Source: an uncultured Duncaniella sp. (GTDB lineage: Bacteria; Bacteroidota; Bacteroidia; Bacteroidales; Muribaculaceae). Taken from it: a stretch of 64,000 nucleotides of DNA. Shown here piece after piece: positions 44,162 to 51,128 of this stretch. Each line of letters begins with the position of its first letter. Position 1 is the first letter of the stretch. The translations under genes and the position numbers were made by a program. The notes under the pieces are model-generated. The model was given only the letters and a program-made list of their open reading frames with translations. It made no database searches and had not been told where the DNA came from. Where the stretch lies: NCBI GenBank assembly GCA_910577255.1, contig CAJTMH010000001.1, positions 248,001-312,000 of the forward strand, given 5' to 3'.

Positions 44162-44433
44162 TTTGCAAGTTTTTTTCTCAGTACAATACTCGGTTGAAAT
44201 TCCATAGCGATTACCGGTGGGAGGAGGGTTCGCTGTCCGGTTGTCTCGTCAATCGTGATCCGTTCGTCGGTCTTCGAGGTTTTGAATGTGCCGAATCCGG
44301 GTATGGCTATAGAGTCGAGGTCCGCACCGGTTTCTTTGAACACTTTGCATAATCCTTCGACGAGTACGGATATTTCCGCCGGCTCACGGTTGAGCCTTTT
44401 GGAAAGTCGTGCTAAGAAAGTCTTGTTATCCAT
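44158..44433 (-). CDS. HU-family DNA-binding protein
   Basis: A 91-residue HU-like protein (FLARLSKRLNREPAEISVLVEGLCKVFKETGADLDSIAIPGFGTFKTSK; key part IPGFGTF). The DNA-gripping arm region is shorter than in standard HU. It is translated with the HU-TM-LysM gene (overlap 44158-44161) and may form a heterodimer with that protein's N-terminal domain (inference). Confidence 0.87.
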   Translation of the reverse strand: MDNKTFLARLSKRLNREPAEISVLVEGLCKVFKETGADLDSIAIPGFGTFKTSKTDERITIDETTGQRTLLPPVIAMEFQPSIVLRKKLAK

Positions 44434-44529
44434 TGTTTTTTCGTGTAATCTATAGAGAATCTTCGCTAAGTTACGAATTTATCGCCTATCATCGACTATA
44501 ATGAGTGATTATTTTGGCGATAAGAAGTG

Positions 44530-44563
44530 AAAAAAGCCGCTCTTAGTAAGGTGTAAGAGCGGC
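44530..44563 (-). terminator. Rho-independent terminator of proS
   Basis: On the minus strand GCCGCTCTTA ... TAAGAGCGGC followed by TTTTTTC; stem bases 44535-44544 and 44553-44562. Confidence 0.88.
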
Positions 44564-44599
44564 CAAATGAGTTTTTGTGTTGAAATTAGGACGCGCTAA

Positions 44600-46081
44600 T
44601 TAATAATTGCGTGCAAATATCACACGTTGAGCTGATGGTTTGCCTGTTACCATGCAGAAGCCTGGCGTCTTGTCGCCTTCCAACGGTATGCAACGTATGG
44701 TAGCCTTGGTTTCCTCTTTGATTTTGTCCTCAGTTTCAGGAGTGCCGTCCCAATGGGCAAGGATGAAACCACCTTTTTCTATTTCTTCCTTGAACTCTTC
44801 GTAGGTCTCGACAGTGCGGGTCTTTGACTCGCGCAAATCAAGAGCTTTCTTGAATATGTTGTTCTGGATGTCTTCAAGGAGATTCTGTACGTATTCAGCA
44901 ATTCCTTCCAGAGGAGCAACGTGCTTTTCGAGGGTGTCGCGGCGCATTACCTCAACAGTGCCATTTTCAATGTCACGTGCACCGATGGCAAGACGCACAG
45001 GCACACCCTTGAGCTCGTAATCTGCGAATTTGAATCCCGGACGCTTGTTCTCGGAATTGTCATACTTAACGCTGATACCGAGCTTTTTGAGTTCTGATAC
45101 GATCGGGTCAACCTTAGCTGAAATTTCAGCAAGCTGGTCACTGTTTTTGTAAATCGGGATTATAACCACCTGAATGGGGGCGAGGTGCGGGGGAAGCACG
45201 AGTCCATTGTCGTCAGAGTGGGTCATGATAAGAGCACCCATAAGGCGTGTTGACACACCCCAGGAGTTTGCCCATACATATTCCGGCTTGTTGTCCTTGT
45301 TGACGAATGTTACATCAAATGCCTTGGCGAAGTTTTGGCCGAGGTTGTGTGAGGTCCCCGACTGGAGTGCTTTGCCATCCTGCATCATGGCCTCTATGGT
45401 ATATGTGTTGAGTGCGCCTGCAAATCGTTCATTTGGCGACTTCACTCCCTTGATCACAGGCATCGCCATGTAGCGTTCTGCAAAGTCAGCATACAGATTA
45501 ATCATCTGTACGGTGCGCGCTTCTGATTCCTCGGCTGTGGCGTGAGCGCAGTGGCCTTCCTGCCATAGGAACTCTGCGGTGCGTAGGAACATGCGTGTGC
45601 GCATTTCCCATCTCATTACGTTTGCCCATTGGTTACAGAGCACCGGAAGATCACGGTAGCTGTGAATCCAGTTCTTATATGTGCCCCAGATGATGGTTTC
45701 TGAGGTGGGACGTACTATGAGCTCTTCCTCAAGGCGGGCATCCGGGTCCACTACAACACCATTGCCGTTCGGGTCATTCTTGAGTCGGTAGTGTGTCACT
45801 ACGGCACATTCTTTGGCGAATCCTTCTACATGTTCAGCTTCGCGGCAAAGAAATGACTTAGGTATAAGGAGGGGAAAGTAGGCGTTCTGTACACCGGTTT
45901 CCTTGAACATCTTGTCAAGTGTCTGCTGGATTTTTTCCCAGATGGCGTAGCCGTAAGGCTTGATTACCATACATCCACGCACAGCGCTTTGCTCGGCGAG
46001 GTCAGCCTTTACTACAAGTTCATTATACCATTTGGAATAGTCTTCACTTCTCTTGGTGAGGTCCTTGAGTTCTTTTGCCAT
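44600..46081 (-). CDS. proS: Prolyl-tRNA synthetase (short, eukaryote/archaeal-type)
   Basis: A 493-residue class II synthetase without the INS editing insertion, as in archaea, eukaryotes and Bacteroidetes. Marks are the motif 2-like LCNQWANVMRWEMRTRMFLRTAEFLWQEGHCAH (key: RWE ... R..EFLWQEGH), DSDDNG-type TSHSDDN block (MTHSDDNGLVLPP) and the C-terminal anticodon-binding and zinc-like domains ending in ARNY. It charges tRNA-Pro. A promoter is at 46134-46164 and a terminator at 44530-44563. Confidence 0.95.
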   Translation of the reverse strand: MAKELKDLTKRSEDYSKWYNELVVKADLAEQSAVRGCMVIKPYGYAIWEKIQQTLDKMFKETGVQNAYFPLLIPKSFLCREAEHVEGFAKECAVVTHYRLKNDPNGNGVVVDPDARLEEELIVRPTSETIIWGTYKNWIHSYRDLPVLCNQWANVMRWEMRTRMFLRTAEFLWQEGHCAHATAEESEARTVQMINLYADFAERYMAMPVIKGVKSPNERFAGALNTYTIEAMMQDGKALQSGTSHNLGQNFAKAFDVTFVNKDNKPEYVWANSWGVSTRLMGALIMTHSDDNGLVLPPHLAPIQVVIIPIYKNSDQLAEISAKVDPIVSELKKLGISVKYDNSENKRPGFKFADYELKGVPVRLAIGARDIENGTVEVMRRDTLEKHVAPLEGIAEYVQNLLEDIQNNIFKKALDLRESKTRTVETYEEFKEEIEKGGFILAHWDGTPETEDKIKEETKATIRCIPLEGDKTPGFCMVTGKPSAQRVIFARNY

Positions 46082-46133
46082 TGTATATTGTCTTGTTACT
46101 TATATTTTACAGAGTGATGATGTTTCAGGAGTG

Positions 46134-46164
46134 CAAAATTAGCAAAAAATATTCAATCTGCAAT
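46134..46164 (-). promoter_or_regulatory. Promoter of proS
   Basis: Minus strand ATTG (46164-46161), 19 bp, TAATTTTG (46141-46134). The -33 element touches the end of the OmpA-like gene. Confidence 0.6.
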
Positions 46165-46803
46165 CTATTTTAGCAGTCCTTTATGGGCCATAGTGATCAT
46201 CTTCGGCCCGGGTATAAGATAAATCTCTATCCGTCGGTTCTCGGCGCGCCCTTTTCGCGTGTCATTCGGGACAATCGGCTCGGCGTCACCGAACTCATAA
46301 GGGATGACTATCAGGTCCTCGCTTATCTGGTCAAGTAGCCAGTCATAGATTGAGGTATTGCGCTCGTGTGACAACCGCATGTTGTATGTTGATGAACCAG
46401 TGTTGTCGGTGTGGACCGCATACACCATTTTCATCATTTCCGGATCCTGAAGCAGCTTTACAATAGGAGTGAGTTTTGATGTCGCGTTGGGCGCAAGAAG
46501 GGTGTCATTGGGAAGGAATAGATCGTCGGACGGAATGGTGACAATCAACACCTCGTCATCACGTGTCAAATCAACTGTGTAATGACGTTTTGCCAAATCC
46601 TGAGCCAGACGCCCCATATACTTTCGGATAGCGGACTTCTCTCCTGAATGGACTTCGGGAGTAAGTATATTTTCCTCGAAATCCATATCCATATAGAGCG
46701 ATTCATCATACCCTTTGTATGGATCGACATACTTATCCTTGCTGTATGAGGTTATGCCTGCTGCAAGGAAAATGGCTAACAATATGGCAACAACATTCTT
46801 CAT
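46165..46803 (-). CDS. OmpA-like peptidoglycan-associated protein
   Basis: A 212-residue exported protein with a hydrophobic N-terminus (1-about 19) and a C-terminal OmpA-like domain (about 85-205). The peptidoglycan-binding residues are in HTDNTGSSTYNMRLSHERN (D, R) and GRAENRRIEIYL. No lipobox cysteine is present, so soluble periplasmic or signal-anchored. It is ten bases after the small acidic gene at 46814 and probably in one transcript with it and rimM. Confidence 0.85.
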   Translation of the reverse strand: MKNVVAILLAIFLAAGITSYSKDKYVDPYKGYDESLYMDMDFEENILTPEVHSGEKSAIRKYMGRLAQDLAKRHYTVDLTRDDEVLIVTIPSDDLFLPNDTLLAPNATSKLTPIVKLLQDPEMMKMVYAVHTDNTGSSTYNMRLSHERNTSIYDWLLDQISEDLIVIPYEFGDAEPIVPNDTRKGRAENRRIEIYLIPGPKMITMAHKGLLK

Positions 46804-46813
46804 CCCAAATTTA

Positions 46814-47119
46814 TCAAAGATTTTCCTCGAGTGATTGTTCGTAGCGGAGTTCGGCCATGACGAGTGGTTCTACATCGGCCATGCTCACAGGGCAATCCTT
46901 GTCGCCTGAAAGCATTTTTCGGGTATGCTTTATCAGGGCATCGACGTTGACATCCTCATCGTCAGCTTCGCTGTCAATTTCCAGCAGTCCCTGGTCGTCA
47001 TACCATTCCCATATTATGTCAATGATGTTGAGCAGTTCGTCATCATTATACTTGGCGGATGATTCTGCCGATATGGCTTGCCTCATTAATCTGATGGCTT
47101 GTTTTTCGTCAAACTCCAT
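46814..47119 (-). CDS. Small acidic protein of unknown function
   Basis: A 101-residue very acidic protein, probably helical, with no cysteine pair, signal peptide or membrane segment. It contains a DEEDVNVDALIKHTRKMLSGD segment and a conserved-looking IIDIIWEWYDDQGLLEI motif. It lies between rimM and an OmpA-like gene in the same direction. I do not recognise a family. Confidence 0.65.
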   Translation of the reverse strand: MEFDEKQAIRLMRQAISAESSAKYNDDELLNIIDIIWEWYDDQGLLEIDSEADDEDVNVDALIKHTRKMLSGDKDCPVSMADVEPLVMAELRYEQSLEENL

Positions 47120-47150
47120 AATAGTTCTCTATTAAAATGATGTGGGGTGG

Positions 47151-47678
47151 TTAATTCAAGTCCACTATGCCGGAAGGCAGAGTGGTGAAGACTGTCCTTG
47201 ATTCTGTGTCTATACCGTCGATAAATTCATCGGCCACAGGAATGAAAATTTCGCCTCCTTTGTCAGTAGTAACAACGAACAGCACGTTTTGGGTCGAATC
47301 GTTTATGTCAGAAATTTCGCCAAGGTCCCCATGTTCTGAATCAACTATGCGATAACCAATCAGATCGGCTGCATAAAAACCGTCAGGGTCAATTTCATAT
47401 TCAGGCACATCGGAATTCAGTACATAAATGGCTTTGTTGGTGAATTGTTGGGCAGCAGCCTCGTCATTGACTCCGTCAATGGTCAGCAGGTAGGTGTCGC
47501 TGTTTTTGGGACGTATTCCATTGATGAAAAATGGTACATATATCCCTTCGATATCCATGACGATGCATTTGACGTCGTCCAAATCGACGTCAAGGTCAAT
47601 GGTGGCTGAGATTTCTCCCTTTATGCCATGTGGCTTGTTGAAACGGCCGGCTTCGGTTATTTCAGTGGCTCTTATCAC
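47151..47678 (-). CDS. rimM: 16S rRNA processing protein RimM
   Basis: A 175-residue protein with the N-terminal RimM domain (AGRFNKPHGIKGEISATIDLD; key: G.IGK.HG.KGE) and the C-terminal PRC-barrel (DLIGYRIVDSEHGDLGEISDIND ... GGEIFIPVADEFI). It helps mature the 16S 3' domain. It is 18 bases after the DUF4290 gene. Confidence 0.93.
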   Translation of the reverse strand: MIRATEITEAGRFNKPHGIKGEISATIDLDVDLDDVKCIVMDIEGIYVPFFINGIRPKNSDTYLLTIDGVNDEAAAQQFTNKAIYVLNSDVPEYEIDPDGFYAADLIGYRIVDSEHGDLGEISDINDSTQNVLFVVTTDKGGEIFIPVADEFIDGIDTESRTVFTTLPSGIVDLN

Positions 47679-47696
47679 TACTTGGTCCTTTATGGA

Positions 47697-48287
47697 TTAT
47701 CTTTTCCTTTTCTTTTTCCCTGTGGTTGGAGCCGGGGCCATCTTGAACTGGTGGAGTCGGGTGGTGGCTGTGTCAAGGCGGATTTCGCCATGTGAATATT
47801 CTGCGAGGTCCTTGAATATTTTCTCGTCCTCCACGCCGTCCTTATTGACAGCCAATAGCAATTTTTTCATGTGGTTGGCTATCAGCAGCACAAGTTCGTC
47901 GCGTTCTTCGCCCGGTTCCATACTGACAGCTTTAACTATCATGAGTTCCACATCCTTGCCATAATGGCGATAGCGTATGTGATTGTTGGTGTATGGGACT
48001 TTGGCCGGTGCTGTATTGAAATTCTCAGCTCCAACAACTTCGCACGGATAGTCTATGTCAAGTTTGAAATCACTCATTATTGCCAGGTGATCCCAGAGTT
48101 TGTGTCCGAAATCCTCCTGTTCCTGCAATTTCGGGAAAAGCTTCCCCATGCAGGCTATTATAGAGTGGGCACACCGTGTGCGCTCCTCGCGGTCTTCGAT
48201 AGTGAGGCAATGATCCACCATCTGCTGGATGTTTCGTCCGTATTCGGGCAGAATCAGTCGCTTTCGTTGTGTATTGTAAGTGAGCAT
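47697..48287 (-). CDS. DUF4290-family protein
   Basis: 196 residues from the ATG at 48287, a start chosen because the family begins YNTQRKRLILPEYGRNIQ. The protein is soluble and helical with a KKRKR tail. DUF4290 is Bacteroidetes-restricted and of unknown function; it often lies beside rimM or tRNA/rRNA-related genes, as here. Confidence 0.82.
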   Translation of the reverse strand: MLTYNTQRKRLILPEYGRNIQQMVDHCLTIEDREERTRCAHSIIACMGKLFPKLQEQEDFGHKLWDHLAIMSDFKLDIDYPCEVVGAENFNTAPAKVPYTNNHIRYRHYGKDVELMIVKAVSMEPGEERDELVLLIANHMKKLLLAVNKDGVEDEKIFKDLAEYSHGEIRLDTATTRLHQFKMAPAPTTGKKKRKR

Positions 48288-48310
48288 TATTATTCGGTGT
48301 CTATAAACAA

Positions 48311-48356
48311 CATAAGGACAAAAGTACAAAAAAACATTTGTACGTTTGTCCTTATG
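48311..48356 (-). terminator. Terminator hairpin after fabG
   Basis: Inverted repeat CATAAGGACAAA (48311-48322) and TTTGTCCTTATG (48345-48356), with an inner GTAC/GTAC pair and a run of seven T's (minus strand) in the loop. The strand also holds TACTTTTG (48326-48319), a possible -7 element for the DUF4290 gene. Confidence 0.6.
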
Positions 48357-48375
48357 GTTAAAATTTAAGCTATTT

Positions 48376-49122
48376 TTACATATTCATGCCGCCATCCACT
48401 TGGATAACCTGGCCTGATACATAGCTTGACATGTCAGAAGCAAGGAATGTGGCAACGTTTGCGATATCCTCTACCTGACCGGCGCGGCGCAAGGGTATCT
48501 TAAGAGCCCATTCTTTGCGTACGTCTTCGGGGAGGGCAGCAGTCATCGCTGTCTCGATAAAGCCGGGAGCGATGGCATTAGCGCGGATGCCGCGTGAGCC
48601 AACTTCCTGGGCGATACTCTTGGCCAGTGCGATAAGGCCGGCCTTGGATGCTGCATAATTTGCCTGGCCTGCGTTGCCGTGTACACCTACCACTGATGCC
48701 ATGTTGATGATTGAGCCGCTGCGCTGGCGCATCATGATGGGGAGCACAGCATGAATGAAGTTGAATGCGCTCTTGAGGTTTACGGCAATAACCGCATCCC
48801 ACTGGGCTTCAGTCATACGCATCATAAGGCCGTCCTTAGTGATACCTGCGTTGTTGACCAATATATCGATATGACCGAAGTCTTCTTTCACTTTGCCTAC
48901 AACTTCTTCTGTCTGGGCGAAATCGGCAGCGTTTGAGGCATAACCTTTGGCTTTCACTCCGAGAGCTTCAAGTTCTTTCTCGGTAGCCTCCATGTTTTCA
49001 TCTCTGTTAAGGTCTGTAAATGCGATGTCAGCACCTTCCTGTGCAAATTTCAGGGCAATGCTTTTGCCGATTCCTCGGGCTGCTCCAGTGATGAGCGCCA
49101 CTTTTCCTTCAAGTAATTTCAT
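48376..49122 (-). CDS. fabG: 3-oxoacyl-[acyl-carrier-protein] reductase
   Basis: A 248-residue short-chain dehydrogenase. The NADPH-binding TGAARGIG is at 12-19, the catalytic Ser is in NMASVVGVHG and the Tyr-Lys pair in YAASK; the C-terminus is GQVIQVDGGMNM. It reduces beta-ketoacyl-ACP in fatty acid synthesis. The preceding gene (TetR) is 73 bases away on the same strand, so co-transcription is possible. Confidence 0.94.
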   Translation of the reverse strand: MKLLEGKVALITGAARGIGKSIALKFAQEGADIAFTDLNRDENMEATEKELEALGVKAKGYASNAADFAQTEEVVGKVKEDFGHIDILVNNAGITKDGLMMRMTEAQWDAVIAVNLKSAFNFIHAVLPIMMRQRSGSIINMASVVGVHGNAGQANYAASKAGLIALAKSIAQEVGSRGIRANAIAPGFIETAMTAALPEDVRKEWALKIPLRRAGQVEDIANVATFLASDMSSYVSGQVIQVDGGMNM

Positions 49123-49195
49123 TGGTTGATTTTTATTATATAGTTTGTATTGATGATTGGTATAATTGTAGTAATTAATGTGTTTGATTGATTTT

Positions 49196-49792
49196 TTAGG
49201 ACTTGGTCACCACCAGTTTGTTAATCACGAATTCTATCACGGCTTCTCGAATCGAATCGGCCGACATGCCAAGTTCGTCAAAACTTCGCCGTAGGTGGCA
49301 GTAGTCGACACCTTGGAATATCATCTGATGAATCTGTGGTAAATATAACGCTTGTTTTGGGTCAAAAACGCCATCCCTTACACCGGCATCAATCATCTCT
49401 TTAAACAATCCCTGTTCCTTTCTTACCGAAAGAAGACGTATTCGTTCAAGTCGCTTATAGTCTAGGGTCAGGTAGGAGATGATCTGGCTTGTAGTAGAGG
49501 CTCTTATTGTCTCTTCCACTATGTCAAACCGGGCCTCAAGGTATTTGCGCAATTTCTCTTCATGGCCGAGATCAGAACTTACTACCTCCCTGAGGCGCAT
49601 GATGATGGCATCACTTTCACGCTCAATCACCGCATCATAAATCTCACGCTTATTTTTAAAATAGGTGTATATGGTGCGCCGCCCCTTGTCAGAAGCAGTA
49701 GCAATATCATTCATTGTAGTACGCTCAACTCCGTTGCTTACAAACAGTTGACGTGCCACATCAAGAAGCCTTTCGCGTGTTTTGGAGGCCAT
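49196..49792 (-). CDS. TetR-family transcriptional regulator
   Basis: A 198-residue protein with the TetR DNA-binding domain (ERTTMNDIATASDKGRRTIYTYFKNKREIYDAVI; key part DIATASDKGRRTIYTYF) and a helical ligand/dimer domain. It lies between fabG and a divergent exported-protein gene. A candidate operator, AGGA-TTTG-TCCT (49803-49813), sits just upstream of the ATG. Targets may include fabG or the efflux operon 1.6 kb away (inference). Confidence 0.9.
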   Translation of the reverse strand: MASKTRERLLDVARQLFVSNGVERTTMNDIATASDKGRRTIYTYFKNKREIYDAVIERESDAIIMRLREVVSSDLGHEEKLRKYLEARFDIVEETIRASTTSQIISYLTLDYKRLERIRLLSVRKEQGLFKEMIDAGVRDGVFDPKQALYLPQIHQMIFQGVDYCHLRRSFDELGMSADSIREAVIEFVINKLVVTKS

Positions 49793-49824
49793 ATCATACT
49801 AAGGATTTGTCCTAAATATATCTG

Positions 49825-49832
49825 CAAAGTTA
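49825..49832 (-). promoter_or_regulatory. Promoter -7 element of the TetR gene
   Basis: TAACTTTG on the minus strand, 33 bases upstream of the ATG at 49792; no clear -33 element. The candidate operator at 49799-49816 lies in the expected leader. Confidence 0.5.
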
Positions 49833-49991
49833 CAACTTTTTCCTATATTTCACTATATCTTACTAATCTAATTCACTATTGCTGTAGTCTAACGAGGTGA
49901 ATTCCAATAAGTTGATAGTGGAGATAAGCCTCTCGATGAGATTGCTGCAACACCGTATTTTTTAACTAAACTTGGCTTTTTTTATCTGAAA

Positions 49992-50023
49992 TTTGCTTTA
50001 TGCTAAAAATAACACTACATTTG
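49992..50023 (+). promoter_or_regulatory. Promoter of the exported protein gene at 50286
   Basis: TTTG (49992-49995), 20 bp, TACATTTG (50016-50023): a perfect consensus pair. The predicted start near 50030 gives an unusually long leader of about 255 nt. Confidence 0.72.
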
Positions 50024-50095
50024 CGGTGTTGATTTTTCAGTATATCTTGTTTAATGGAGCTATCATGTTTACTTTTCCGTTATATCATGTCGTAA

Positions 50096-50135
50096 GAACT
50101 TGTGTAAATGATAGTGAACTTGTATAAATCATGAT
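50096..50135 (+). repeat. Tandem 20-bp direct repeat in the long leader
   Basis: GAACTTGTGTAAATGATAGT (50096-50115) is followed at once by GAACTTGTATAAATCATGAT (50116-50135), 16 of 20 positions identical. It lies in the 5' leader or upstream region of the gene at 50286 and may bind a regulator. Confidence 0.6.
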
Positions 50136-50285
50136 AAGTTAGGTGTACTTCAAAATTGTTGACTTATGGGGATTCGTTGATGTTAGCTAAAACCTGCAAA
50201 TGCGAATTCACGAATAATCAGAATCATTAATATCGGCATCCTTTTGCCAGACCAATCATTATCAATCTATTCATAATTTAGTACA

Positions 50286-51008
50286 ATGAATTTATTTAAG
50301 AAAGTATGCGCTGTAATTATGTTCATGGCAGGCGCGAGTGTAACTTCTAACGCACAATTCTTTGATCACCTCGGAGCAGGGGTGGGTGTTGGTACCAATG
50401 GTATCTCAATCGATGTGGCATCAAACATTTCACGGTTTGTCAATATTCGTGCCGGTGTTGACATTATGCCCGGTGTCACATTTAATGCTGATGCCGATTA
50501 TAACATTACAGCCCCGACTGGCGATGTCATTCCAGGCACTGTTAATCTGAAGGGTGATCTTGGCCGTGTTCAGGGACATGTGATTTTCAATGTGTATCCC
50601 ATTCCCACTTGCGGGCTTTATGTGGCGGCAGGTGGATATTTCGGCGGCGATAAACTGCTTAAAATCACCGGACATGCCGATGATCTTGCAGGACAGAGCA
50701 CCAACGGACAGGTTGTCATCGGTGACTATATCATCCCTGTTGATTCCGAGGGCAATATCAAGGGTGGCCTTAAGGTAAATGGTTTCCGTCCATATCTCGG
50801 TATAGGTTGGGGTAGAGCTGTCCCCGGTCGCCTGCTGGCTTTCGGCATAGATCTTGGTGTGCAATTCGAGGGCAAGCCTGAAGTATATACTGACTACGGC
50901 GAAATCAGCAAAGGTGTCTATGAGGATGACAACACGTACAATAAAATCCGCAATGCACTCGCGGTGTATCCCACACTGACATTCAAACTGAACTTCCGCG
51001 CATTTTGA
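50286..51008 (+). CDS. Exported beta-rich protein, probably outer-membrane barrel-like
   Basis: A 240-residue protein with a signal peptide (1-about 23, cleavage near SNA-QF), then alternating beta-strand pattern with many glycines (VGVGTNGISIDVASNISRFVNIRAGVD) and a C-terminal phenylalanine (KLNFRAF), as in small outer-membrane beta-barrels. No further family assignment. It has its own strong promoter with a long leader and a bidirectional terminator downstream. Confidence 0.72.
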   Translation: MNLFKKVCAVIMFMAGASVTSNAQFFDHLGAGVGVGTNGISIDVASNISRFVNIRAGVDIMPGVTFNADADYNITAPTGDVIPGTVNLKGDLGRVQGHVIFNVYPIPTCGLYVAAGGYFGGDKLLKITGHADDLAGQSTNGQVVIGDYIIPVDSEGNIKGGLKVNGFRPYLGIGWGRAVPGRLLAFGIDLGVQFEGKPEVYTDYGEISKGVYEDDNTYNKIRNALAVYPTLTFKLNFRAF

Positions 51009-51040
51009 TGCGGAAAGTGTAAGCATGCAATAATCAAAAG

Positions 51041-51090
51041 CAAGAAAAGAGGCCGATTCATAAGGACATTTTATGAATCGGCCTCCTTGT
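51041..51090. terminator. Bidirectional terminator
   Basis: Perfect 15-bp stem (51049-51063 with 51071-51085, GAGGCCGATTCATAA and its complement), between the converging exported-protein gene and the RND pump gene, with T-rich flanks on both strands. Confidence 0.85.
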
Positions 51091-51128
51091 TTATCAGGTT
51101 TGTGTGATATAGTCAGTATCGGGGTGGG

